Below are positions 26,669 to 35,250 of a stretch of 64,000 nt of DNA, piece by piece (position 1 is the first letter of the stretch; every line of letters begins with the position of its first letter). The notes under the pieces are model-generated. The model made no database searches and was not told the origin of the DNA. It worked only from the letters and a program-made list of their open reading frames with translations. This DNA comes from Clostridium ljungdahlii DSM 13528. Lineage in GTDB: Bacteria; Bacillota; Clostridia; Clostridiales; Clostridiaceae. Both the position numbers and the translations under genes were made by a program. Location: assembly GCF_000143685.1 (NCBI RefSeq), contig NC_014328.1:3534001-3598000 (forward strand), in the 5' to 3' direction.

Positions 26669-27643
26669 TTAATCCAATAAAGTGTATATTATATCTTCTT
26701 GGAATTCTAGTTTTCTTCGATTTGTCTTTATCATTAATTGAATGCAATATATTACAGCAGAGTAGCCAAAGACACCATTTTTCCAAAAAAGTTTATCTAG
26801 TTTCTCAACAGAATCTAATGCATCATGTATAAGAGTTGGCCTGAATAATTTTTGTTTTCCATGTGCAATTTTAGACCTCAACTGATAAAAACCATCTACA
26901 AATTTATTAATTTTTGATTCATCATAACATTCTTTTAAAAGTAATTTAAGTTTTCCTTTTATTTGTGACTGTGAGAACCTATCGTTTGAAACTAAAATTG
27001 ATTCTAATGCCATAGCAATCCACATTAAAGATAATGGACTAGAATCATAATGAAAATATCTAAAATAATTTAAGAATATCCCAATAGTACTTTCTGGTAC
27101 CTCATTCCAAAAATCATTTTGTTCTAAAAGCCATTTCCATACTTTGAAAAAGTCAATCATATCAATAATATCCCTATTAAAATTACCGTAGTCTAATGAT
27201 ATATAGGCAAGAGAGGGCGATAATAGTTTTTCATAATAAAGAGGTTTTGACTCTATATCATCTAAAAACAACATTATTTTTAAGAAATCAATTCTTGCTG
27301 GCTGAGATATCTGTAAAGCTAAAAATAAATCATTAATCCTAACCTCAAACTCCTGTAGTAGTATTTGTTTTTTCTGCCCTGCAATATCTTTTTCAGATCT
27401 ATAAGATTGTAAATCTTCATCGGAATGTTTAATTTCTCCTAAAAATACTTCGCCTTCAACTGTAATATGCCCTAATGTACTTTTTATCTTAAAAGGAATT
27501 AAATCTGTTTGATCTGTAAAAGGTATTTCAATATTCATATTATTTAGATCTTCAACTAACCAATTGGGCTGTCCAACGTTTTCCCAAGCAGGTATTCTAT
27601 AATTATCTCTAACTTCTATTTCAGCTCTTAATTTACTTTTCAT
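26669..27643 (-). CDS. Apea-like HEPN domain protein
   Basis: 324 residues. The C-terminal ~130 residues form a helical HEPN-like domain: LSLMWIAMALESILVSNDRF, a KGKLKLLLKEC helix, and the diagnostic FYQLRSKIAHGKQKLF (R-x-x-x-x-H, near 270). The R-x4-H pair is the catalytic motif of HEPN RNases. The N-terminal part is beta-rich and unrecognised. AAAGGAGT precedes the ATG. It lies 100 bases downstream of the channel-like gene on the same strand, so the two probably share a transcript; a sensor/effector or toxin/antitoxin relationship is inferred. Confidence 0.65.
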   Translation of the reverse strand: MKSKLRAEIEVRDNYRIPAWENVGQPNWLVEDLNNMNIEIPFTDQTDLIPFKIKSTLGHITVEGEVFLGEIKHSDEDLQSYRSEKDIAGQKKQILLQEFEVRINDLFLALQISQPARIDFLKIMLFLDDIESKPLYYEKLLSPSLAYISLDYGNFNRDIIDMIDFFKVWKWLLEQNDFWNEVPESTIGIFLNYFRYFHYDSSPLSLMWIAMALESILVSNDRFSQSQIKGKLKLLLKECYDESKINKFVDGFYQLRSKIAHGKQKLFRPTLIHDALDSVEKLDKLFWKNGVFGYSAVIYCIQLMIKTNRRKLEFQEDIIYTLLD

Positions 27644-27743
27644 ATGTACTCCTTTCTCTTGTAAACAAAGATATATTTACCTATATTGGACTGGGTAATA
27701 TGGATAATGAAAAATTAATTTTATATTATTGTACACATACTAA

Positions 27744-29285
27744 CTAATACTTTGATTTATTTGCAAATCCAGCAACAAACATTCCCGTACACATTATCCC
27801 TAATAAAGCTTCTGATCCACAAATTAGTCTTAACCTACTAGTCTGTGGTAAAATATCGCCATAACCTAACGTGGAAAATGTAATAACAGAAAAATACAGT
27901 GAATCACTATAATTTTTAACTGTATTTAAGCTACATTTATTAGAGAAGTAAATACACGAATAGAATAATATAGCTAAAAATGATATTAGCAATGTACGAC
28001 TAGGTTTTTCGCCATATCCCCAAAAAATATTTTCTAAAAAAGATGATATATATTTTATTTTTCTCTTAAATATCTCAACAGAAAAAACGTATTTAGGAAA
28101 GAAGAATAGCTCTATATAGTATAAAATTCTTTCAAAAAAATATTTAAGTAAACCTTTTAGTTCAATTTCCTTATTCCAAAACTGAACTATTAAACTTGTA
28201 ATTGGGTAACGATTTGATAGCCTAGGATATTTTTTCTCCCAAGGAATATGAGAAAAAAGTAACGTCTTTGCTTCATATTTTCTTTCTAAAATGTAGTATT
28301 TAGAAGCTTCACTCCTATTTCCATTGCTTTGAAAAGCTGTTCTTATTCTTCGTAAATTATCATATTCAAAAAAAACATCACATTTAGTGCTTATTGTATA
28401 CTTAAAACCATTTATTTCACAATTATTAATTCCAATTTTGTAAATATCACACTTATCCAATTCTAAATTGTAAACATTAGAATTCTCAATCATAAAGCCA
28501 TATCTATCTTGTGTATGGAACTGGCATTTATGATAATGTATATCTTGTATAGAACTATTATTACAGTAGAAATTATCCATAACACATTGAAAAAAATACA
28601 AAAAATAAACTTTAGAATTTATAAAAATCATATCACTACAACTAGAATATGATATATTAGGTCCTTCAGCAACAAAATTATCAATTAATTTAATACCGTC
28701 CATATCAGTAAAATCTAAATTTCTATTTCTGATAACTAATAAAGGAGATAATCTTACTCCACCTAATTTCAAAACTTGAAATTTGTTATAAAGAACTGCT
28801 CTTGTAATATTTACACCATTAGATAATGTCTCTGTTCTTTTACAATTAAATATAAAAGTATCTGTTTTACCTTCGTTGGGTAATTGAAAATCAATAAAAT
28901 TCCTCTTTTTAAGCTTTCTTTGTCCCCATAATATGTAAGGAATAATTTTTCGTTCTTCTTGTATAACATTATTACTATTATTTTTTAATATATTCAACAT
29001 TTTATCATCAATTATTCTACAGTACCTATGGTTCTCATCATTATATCTTACATATCTTACAAAATTTTTTTCAGAATCCCCTTTAAATAAACTACCAGTT
29101 GGTACAACTTCTAATAATAATTGGTTATTAAAATTATTAACTTCTACCCACTCATCAAAATATGGAAGATTATCAGAAAAATACTGAAATAAAATTGGTA
29201 AATCATTTTCTCTTCTCCATTGATTAAATGTGAAATCATCCATTTGCCACAAACTGCTAGGATCTTTAAATGGTATTGTAATCAT
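27744..29285 (-). CDS. pentapeptide-repeat-like protein fused to a two-helix K+ channel pore
   Basis: 513 residues from ATG 29285, chosen because GGAGGG sits six bases before it (an ATG at 29312 has no such site). Residues about 170-300 form repeated short strands (FINSKVYFLYFFQC, FMIENSNVYNLELDKCDI) resembling a pentapeptide-type beta-helix. The C-terminus has two membrane helices around the K+ filter TLGYGD (YFSVITFSTLGYGDILPQTS), as in Ion_trans_2 channels. Fusing a sensor-like beta-helix to an ion pore suggests a gated channel; with a HEPN gene behind it, membrane-depolarising defence is one possible reading. An insertion sequence sits 70 bp upstream of the start and may have cut off the promoter. 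Confidence 0.7.
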   Translation of the reverse strand: MITIPFKDPSSLWQMDDFTFNQWRRENDLPILFQYFSDNLPYFDEWVEVNNFNNQLLLEVVPTGSLFKGDSEKNFVRYVRYNDENHRYCRIIDDKMLNILKNNSNNVIQEERKIIPYILWGQRKLKKRNFIDFQLPNEGKTDTFIFNCKRTETLSNGVNITRAVLYNKFQVLKLGGVRLSPLLVIRNRNLDFTDMDGIKLIDNFVAEGPNISYSSCSDMIFINSKVYFLYFFQCVMDNFYCNNSSIQDIHYHKCQFHTQDRYGFMIENSNVYNLELDKCDIYKIGINNCEINGFKYTISTKCDVFFEYDNLRRIRTAFQSNGNRSEASKYYILERKYEAKTLLFSHIPWEKKYPRLSNRYPITSLIVQFWNKEIELKGLLKYFFERILYYIELFFFPKYVFSVEIFKRKIKYISSFLENIFWGYGEKPSRTLLISFLAILFYSCIYFSNKCSLNTVKNYSDSLYFSVITFSTLGYGDILPQTSRLRLICGSEALLGIMCTGMFVAGFANKSKY

Positions 29286-29355
29286 CAGCACCCTCCATCC
29301 ATATATTGGCATTCAATCTTCTTCTTTAACAAATTCTAAAACTTCTAATTATAGA

Positions 29356-30787
29356 CAGTACTTACGCAACACAAAAAGAACATTGAAAAATCAATAGCTT
29401 TAAGCACTTAACTTATCCCAAATGGTTGTTGCTATGGGATTTGTAACATCATTTACCTGTTTACTTTTACAATCTTTTGATGCTAAATTAATAATATAAA
29501 GAACATTATTAACTTTTACTTGAACAAATTCTTGTAATAAGGAGATAGTTTCACCAATTGTGTTAAGATTATTTTTTAATTGTAGTATCTTCACAAAAAT
29601 GAAGGATATAAATACTAAAGAAAAGTATCCCTCTAACTTTTTAAGACTTCTTACTTGAACTTTTTCAAAATTTAGAAATTGCTTAATGTCTCTAAAAAAT
29701 ACTTCTATGTCCCAACGGCATAAGTATTTCTTTACAATATCCTGTGCAGGCGCATCAAGCATATCAGTTATGATAAATCTGGTATTTTTAACAGCAGCAC
29801 CATAGCCGTTTTTGACAAGTGCTAACCTAACGGTTCCAATACCATATAAATCAACTATTATAGCTTTGATATAAAAACCTGCAGCTGTATAAAATCTGTA
29901 CTGCCTTTTATTGAAAAGCATACTTACAGTTTTTACATTAAGGTTAAAGCTATTTTTGTAAGTTACCTTACGGTTATTTTTAAGCATACACACGTAGTGG
30001 TAGTTACATTTTTTTAGTAAAGTTAATAATGCTTTTGAGGAATACCAGGTATCGAATGTGACATATTCGACCTGTAATCCAAATTTGTGAGCGAAGGTTA
30101 TCATATTTATTGCCAATTCAAGCTTGGTGTGATAATCTTCGCATTTTTGCTTTGGAATCCATATTCGAAAGCAAACAGGTACTTTAAACCATCCATTTGA
30201 CCACAACAAAACAACTATATGCATTCCCCATACATATCTATTATTTGTATGATCATAAACGGAAGTAGTTGGAAAAATATTTTTACCGAAAGGTTTCCTG
30301 ATAATAACATCGTCAATGATTAAATAACCCAGTTTAGCCGTTTGTGACTGTATACACTGGATAAATAAAATAATGATATTGTTATTATTTATAGAAACTA
30401 ACGGTAATAATATCGTTAATGAATCATGAGATACCCATACAAGTTTTTGTGCAATATGTGTAGCAGCAGGATTATTGAAAAGAATTATTCCCATACAAAA
30501 AGTTACAAATATAATAGTGCTATTTTGTGGAAATAAAGATTTATCAAAATTAAATTTGTATACTAAATCCATAATTAAATCATGAATTTCATATTTGTTA
30601 ACAGAAATATTATTAAAGAAATTATTGTTATTTTCCAAAATACATCCCTGTCTAAAATATACTACAAATAGGATCTTCAACTATATGATTAATTTATGGT
30701 AATTCCCATAGCAACAACCTTTTATATAATAGTTTAATGTTTAAACCATTGATTTTCCTATGATTAAATCATCCTGCGTAAGTACTG
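29356..30787 (-). mobile_element. complete insertion sequence, 1432 bp, IS4/IS701-like
   Basis: Terminal inverted repeats CAGTACTTACGCA and its complement TGCGTAAGTACTG bound the element exactly. It is flanked by the 7-bp direct repeat TTATAGA (29349-29355 and 30788-30794), evidence of target duplication and a comparatively intact insertion. It carries one transposase gene. Confidence 0.9.
29400..30680 (-). CDS. DDE transposase (IS4-like)
   Basis: About 412-426 residues. The start is uncertain: a TTG at 30680 opens the frame, and a TTG at 30638 follows ACAGGGA. The catalytic triad is visible as LIIDDVIIRKPFGK, VEYVTFDTWYSSKALL and WDIEVFFRDIKQFLNFEKVQ (the Y-x-x-x-R-like segment of DDE_Tnp_1). 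It inserts and excises the element by cut-and-paste. The frame is unbroken. Confidence 0.85.
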   Translation of the reverse strand: MKILFVVYFRQGCILENNNNFFNNISVNKYEIHDLIMDLVYKFNFDKSLFPQNSTIIFVTFCMGIILFNNPAATHIAQKLVWVSHDSLTILLPLVSINNNNIIILFIQCIQSQTAKLGYLIIDDVIIRKPFGKNIFPTTSVYDHTNNRYVWGMHIVVLLWSNGWFKVPVCFRIWIPKQKCEDYHTKLELAINMITFAHKFGLQVEYVTFDTWYSSKALLTLLKKCNYHYVCMLKNNRKVTYKNSFNLNVKTVSMLFNKRQYRFYTAAGFYIKAIIVDLYGIGTVRLALVKNGYGAAVKNTRFIITDMLDAPAQDIVKKYLCRWDIEVFFRDIKQFLNFEKVQVRSLKKLEGYFSLVFISFIFVKILQLKNNLNTIGETISLLQEFVQVKVNNVLYIINLASKDCKSKQVNDVTNPIATTIWDKLSA

Positions 30788-30794
30788 TTATAGA

Positions 30795-31690
30795 CATAAT
30801 CCACTATACCTACTACACATCTATATAACAAGATGGCATGTCCTAATTATATCACGTAAATCCATATTATTCCCTATACTTACAAAATAATCATTATCAT
30901 ATATAGATACAAAATACGATTTATATAGGGTGGACTTGCCTTGTAACGCCGGCCATATAAGCAATATCTACTATAACCATATCTATGCCGGGTGTTAGAA
31001 GCATGTCCATCCTTTCGCCTGTATACTACAAGTTATTCATGAATATCTAAAAAGAGCTATTTAAAGCTTAATGCATATAAAGACCTCTGAATACTCCCCT
31101 GAACGCTTGTTTATTTCGCTAAACAATAGATTTGACGACTGTATCAAGCTTGTGACCTAAAGAATTTACCCAAGGCTCTGCTACAAGCTTGTACTTTCGT
31201 TAAATCTCCCTTTGTTTAGCGAAGTAGCACAAGCGAAAGACCCCAGAGGAATACCAGAAAGGGGTGGACCTGTCTTGCTGCGAAACCTTATATGGACATG
31301 TCTTTTTAATGCTTGTACATGAAAGGTTTCTGCAGGGAGCACGTCTGTCCCCTGCACTCTGCCGGGTACCCAAACAAAGAACTAGATAGGAACCTGTTCT
31401 TTTTTTGGTGGCAGTTAAAGTGCTCGAATATATAGGATATGAACTATATACTATACCAATTATACTTATGTTACAGTTTAATTTATTTTACTTTTATAAT
31501 TAATGACTATATGTAGTTATGGATTATATCTAATTTAAGTCATTTTAATAAATTGAAACTTATTTTTACCCATCATACTTATGATTTATAAAATTGATAT
31601 TACATATGTTATTACAAGAGCGGAATCTATTTTTTTATGATGAGGTTTACTGAATAGAATATTATGTTTGCCTTTGGGCTAGCTATTTTT
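30795..31690 (+). other. GC-rich structured intergenic region, family 3 copies 2 and 3
   Basis: No protein gene. At 30924-31018 a long imperfect hairpin pairs GGGTGGACTTGCC and CGCCGGC with GCCGGGTGTTA and GCATGTCCATCC. At 31114-31222 arms TTCGCTAAACAA plus AGATTT pair with AAATCT plus TTGTTTAGCGAA. From 31232 GACCCCAGAGGAATACCAG, then AGGGGTGGACCTGTCTTGC and a GCAGGGAGCACGTCTGTCCC stretch follow, ending in AAGAAC ... GTTCTTTTTTT at 31383-31413, a possible terminator. The layout suggests one or two plus-strand RNAs. It matches no RNA family that I can name. Confidence 0.4.
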
Positions 31691-31875
31691 TTGAACATAG
31701 TGAAAAATAATAGCTAGTCCAAAGCTTCCATGCGACTGAAAGAAGCCTATTATAGAACTTCGAAGAATTACTTCCTGGGTTTTGGGGTGGAGCATCCCAT
31801 TAAAATTAATTGCTGTGGACATGCTTTAATTCTGAGTGTGGGAAGATTTAAAGCTTGGCCATAGCTTCATAAAAC
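31690..31875 (-). repeat. structured element family 2, copy C
   Basis: In minus orientation it reads TATGGCCAAGCTTTAA, AATGGGATGCTCCACCCC, CCAGGAAGTAATTCTTCG, GCATGGAAGCTTTGGACTAG and the closing AATAGCTAGCCCAAAGGCAA. This is the same plan as 7258 and 24652, but the stem sequences differ by compensating changes: the closing stem is GGACTAGCTATT/AATAGCTAGCCC here and GGACAAGC/GCTTGTCC there. Confidence 0.6.
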
Positions 31876-31881
31876 TTACCA

Positions 31882-32259
31882 TTACACCACATGGGATTTT
31901 ATCCATAGTACAATGCCTTCTTGTTTAAGTTCTCCTTTTGCTATATCTAATCCCATATCAATGAGTTCTCCTTGAGTAAATTTTATTTTTATTTTGTTAT
32001 ATTCAAGAAGTATTAACATTACATATAATCCTGTTCTTTTATTGCAATCTACAAAAGGATGATTATTTATTATGTTAAAACATATATTAGCACATTTATC
32101 TTGAATTTCAGGATATAAATCTTGGCCATCAAATGTTGCCTTTGAGTTTTCTATTGCAGATTTTAAAAGATTTATATCCCTAATCCCATGTGATCCTCCT
32201 GTAGTATTTATCATTTTTTCATGCAATTTTAATATATATTCAACTGAAATATACTTCAT
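31882..32259 (-). CDS. doc: Doc/Fic-type toxin
   Basis: 125 residues with the Doc version of the Fic motif, HPFVDCNKRTG (about residues 67-77), and the N-terminal segment VEYILKLHEKMINTTGGSHG. Doc toxins phosphorylate EF-Tu and stop translation. The start overlaps the stop of the antitoxin gene by 4 bases. The pair forms a type II addiction module that may help keep the island. Confidence 0.9.
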   Translation of the reverse strand: MKYISVEYILKLHEKMINTTGGSHGIRDINLLKSAIENSKATFDGQDLYPEIQDKCANICFNIINNHPFVDCNKRTGLYVMLILLEYNKIKIKFTQGELIDMGLDIAKGELKQEGIVLWIKSHVV

Positions 32260-32501
32260 CTATCTGCTAACTCCTTAAATGCATACATATTTTCTTTTAA
32301 AATTTTATCAGCAATTTTATCTAAATTTTCTTCTTCTGAAGATGCTTCTTTGCTAAATTCATCAAAATCTAAAAGAACATATTTAGGTTTATTATTTTTC
32401 ATTATTACTACAGATTTACTTTCATCAACAAGTTTAGCTACTTTAGAAAAATTTTGATTAGCTTCTGACATTGAAATTATTTTTTGGGTATTTACTAACA
32501 T
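32256..32501 (-). CDS. phd: Phd/YefM-type antitoxin
   Basis: 81 residues. The DNA-binding N-terminus reads MSEANQNFSKVAKLVDESKS and VVIMKNNKPKYVLLDFDEF, typical of Phd/YefM; the acidic C-terminus would wrap Doc. Start ATG at 32501 with AGGAGG upstream. It normally represses its own promoter, which would lie at 32502-32600. Confidence 0.9.
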   Translation of the reverse strand: MLVNTQKIISMSEANQNFSKVAKLVDESKSVVIMKNNKPKYVLLDFDEFSKEASSEEENLDKIADKILKENMYAFKELADR

Positions 32502-32642
32502 TAATATTCCTCCTACCTCATATATTTATTTTATATTTATTATTATATCACAAAATAGGATTAATTTATCCTATTTTAATAAATATATTATGCTATTTTC
32601 AAAGTTTAAAACATTTATATTTAATACCAATGGGTATAAAAT

Positions 32643-32675
32643 AAACCTGACTGCATCTTTAACAGTCAAGTTTTA
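32643..32675. terminator. terminator at the end of the BREX operon
   Basis: AACCTGACTG and CAGTCAAGTT pair around a 10-base loop, with T/A-rich tails on both sides. It directly follows the brxL stop codon and faces the Phd promoter region. Confidence 0.65.
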
Positions 32676-32677
32676 AA

Positions 32678-34708
32678 TTATTCCACTCCTAATGCCTTAA
32701 ACACTGCATCCTCTGGAGTCTGATAAAATGATATTTGAAATTTAGCAAATAACTCTGGCGGCACAATTCCAATATCCACTGCTGATGACATCGGAATCAA
32801 TATTTTCTTTGCACCAGAATCAAAGCATACCTGCAGCACATTTGCTAGTTCTTCCACCTTACTTATAGTTCCACCTATACTCATAGATCCTAAAACAACT
32901 ATCTGACTTTGTGCCGGTCTATTCATTGCAGCAGAACACAGGGCAATAAATGCTGTTAAAGCCAGTTCACTTGTAAGACCAACTCCATGAATATCCTGAA
33001 CATGCATCAAATAATCTTTTGTTCCAGTACTTATTGTGCCACTAATATTCTTAGAATTTGCTTTAAAAAATCTAAAAGCTGTTTCAATGGCTTCCTTTGC
33101 CTCTCTATCTGAGCCAAGTCCAGTTTTTTCAAACTTTCCTGAACCATTTACAACTTTCGTTTCTATCTTATATGCTCCAATCATTCCAGATCTTCCTCTT
33201 CCAATTGTATATAGATGTCCTGCCTTACCTATACCTTCTGGAATAATCTTGCCGCCCCCCTGTTCCGGAACAGATACAAATTCCTCTTCCATTGTTTCAT
33301 TATCTATATAAGAAAAATTAACATCATAAAACTCCATTCCACCAATCTTTTTTAACTGTTCCTTTACTCGGCGTCTACCTACAAGAGCATATCTTAATAT
33401 TTCAGCAATATCGTCCTTATTATATTCTCCATTTGGATATATAAGTTTAGTCAAGCCAGAAACTGTTTTTCTTACTGCTATTACATCTCTTTGATTTAGA
33501 TTATTTCCTAATTTAAAATACTTATCAAAAGCATCAGTAAATGAATGCTTTCTCATTTCTCTACACCATTCTGATAAATAATCAGTTATATATCCATACT
33601 CATCCGTTAAAAATTCCGGACGCATCTTGGGAACTTCCCAGCCTGGTAAATAATAATGCATTCTATCAAAGAAAGCAGAATCATTTGCCATAGCCTCTGG
33701 AAATGGTTCAAATAGATGAGATGTTTTTAAAAGCACTTCTACACTTTGATTTATATTACCTACAAAAATCATTGAAGCAGATGCATTCTTTTCCTCTCTT
33801 CCTCTAGCAAAAGATCCTGAAGCCATATAATCTTTCATTATCTGTATTCCATCATTATCTTTAAATGTAATTCCTGCAACTTCATCAAAAGCAACAGCAT
33901 CCCACATTCCAACAAGTCCAATTTTTCTTGAAGCCATGTTATAAAAAAGATTGGCAACTGTAGTTTGTCCTCCAGAAATCAATATTGAATTTGGAGATAT
34001 TTCCTTGTAAATATGAGATTTACCTGTTCCTCGCGGCCCAAGTTCACATAAATTATAATTATTTTCAACAAGTGGAACTATTCGCTCTAGCATGTGCCAT
34101 TTTACACTATAGTCTAATTGTGTAGGCTCCATACCTATACTTCTTATTAAAATGTCTATCCACTCTTCTTTAGTAAAATTCTTTCTGCCTTCCATTATTT
34201 CATCAATATCCAAATTAGGCATTTGAATCGGCGTTAGACTATCAATATTGAATGGGCTTACATCTCTAGCAGTTTCATCATAAAAGTAAGATATTTTAAC
34301 TATATTCCAAATTCCACCTGATAATAGTTTTTCAAATTCTCTAACATAATGTGATGATATTACTACACCTTTTAAACCAAGGTTAGAAAATTCTGCTTCG
34401 TAAACATCCTTCTTTTCGTTTAGCTTTACGCTTACTTTATCAATTACAGTATATCTACCTAGCTCTTTTATTTTTGACTTTATTTTTTCTGCTTCATCTG
34501 GCCTTACAAAGTTATCTGCAAGTATTTTTTTAACTCTCTCTACACCATCATTTATGCTATCTTCATCATATGTAGCACAGTACATTCCAAGCAAATATTC
34601 TAATACATAAACTGGGACATTTGCTCCTTCTTTTATTTTTTTAGTTAAATCTTTTCTAACAACTCTACCTTGAAAGTAGGTATTAAGTTTTTTACTTAAT
34701 TCATCCAT
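32678..34708 (-). CDS. brxL: BREX ATPase/Lon-like protease BrxL
   Basis: 676 residues. AAA+ domain with Walker A LGPRGTGKSHIYKEI (about 222-236) and Walker B-like DAVAFDEVAG. The C-terminal Lon-type domain has GIGKAGHLYTIGRG and VLGSMSIGGTISKVEELAN with the catalytic Ser near 609 and Lys (GAKKILIP) later. BrxL binds DNA and is needed for type I BREX immunity. Last gene of the operon, 20 bases after the extra gene 34728-35228. Confidence 0.92.
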   Translation of the reverse strand: MDELSKKLNTYFQGRVVRKDLTKKIKEGANVPVYVLEYLLGMYCATYDEDSINDGVERVKKILADNFVRPDEAEKIKSKIKELGRYTVIDKVSVKLNEKKDVYEAEFSNLGLKGVVISSHYVREFEKLLSGGIWNIVKISYFYDETARDVSPFNIDSLTPIQMPNLDIDEIMEGRKNFTKEEWIDILIRSIGMEPTQLDYSVKWHMLERIVPLVENNYNLCELGPRGTGKSHIYKEISPNSILISGGQTTVANLFYNMASRKIGLVGMWDAVAFDEVAGITFKDNDGIQIMKDYMASGSFARGREEKNASASMIFVGNINQSVEVLLKTSHLFEPFPEAMANDSAFFDRMHYYLPGWEVPKMRPEFLTDEYGYITDYLSEWCREMRKHSFTDAFDKYFKLGNNLNQRDVIAVRKTVSGLTKLIYPNGEYNKDDIAEILRYALVGRRRVKEQLKKIGGMEFYDVNFSYIDNETMEEEFVSVPEQGGGKIIPEGIGKAGHLYTIGRGRSGMIGAYKIETKVVNGSGKFEKTGLGSDREAKEAIETAFRFFKANSKNISGTISTGTKDYLMHVQDIHGVGLTSELALTAFIALCSAAMNRPAQSQIVVLGSMSIGGTISKVEELANVLQVCFDSGAKKILIPMSSAVDIGIVPPELFAKFQISFYQTPEDAVFKALGVE

Positions 34709-34727
34709 CCCTTATCACTCCACTTGC

Positions 34728-35228
34728 CTAACCTCTATTCATACATAGGTTGATTAATAATTCCTTTTCTTGTTCAGTAATTACTCTTGGATTTAAAGTC
34801 TTATCCTTGATTGCCTCTAACTCAGAACATCCTGCCGCAAGTTTTCTATTGAAGTAAGCATCATCTGCACCATATGTTGTTAGTTTACCCATTAATGCTC
34901 TATCAAGTAATAACGGTGCTGTTAATATCTTTGAATGATTTCTATCACCAATTACCACAACTTCATCTACTTTTGCATCGCATTTGAGAGCATTAATTTC
35001 ACTATCGTGTTGTCCTTTAATAAGTATCTTTTCTACCTCAAAATAAGCTGTAATAAATCTTTTTTGTTCAATATTAGCATTAAAGAATATATAAGATCCT
35101 GGAATAATATGTTCTTTAATTATATCTCCATTTTTTCTACTATTGCCATAAACAAGCTGAGTAAAATTAGGATCCACATGCCCTTCCTCTGCACACTCTG
35201 CACTATAAGTTATTAAAATATGTTCCAT
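34728..35228 (-). CDS. extra BREX-operon protein, unrecognised (possible PUA-like domain)
   Basis: 166 residues inserted between pglZ and brxL, where type I BREX usually has no gene. The middle part, PGSYIFFNANIEQKRFITAY followed by FEVEKILIKG, has the strand pattern of PUA-like modified-base-binding domains; the N-terminus MEHILITYSAECAEEGHVDP and the C-terminal helix are unfamiliar. Gaps of about 20 bases on each side and AGGGGGAAGAGGT before the start show that it belongs to the operon. A role in reading PglX methylation or assisting BrxL is inferred only. Confidence 0.6.
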   Translation of the reverse strand: MEHILITYSAECAEEGHVDPNFTQLVYGNSRKNGDIIKEHIIPGSYIFFNANIEQKRFITAYFEVEKILIKGQHDSEINALKCDAKVDEVVVIGDRNHSKILTAPLLLDRALMGKLTTYGADDAYFNRKLAAGCSELEAIKDKTLNPRVITEQEKELLINLCMNRG

Positions 35229-35250
35229 ACCTCTTCCCCCTATTCAAATC

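Noticed and set aside
33036..33311. Plus-strand open frame opposite brxL
   Set aside because: Antisense shadow of a strongly conserved gene, with no start signals. The same applies to open frames opposite pglX, brxC, the QueG-like gene, the integrase-linked cassette genes and the lyase.
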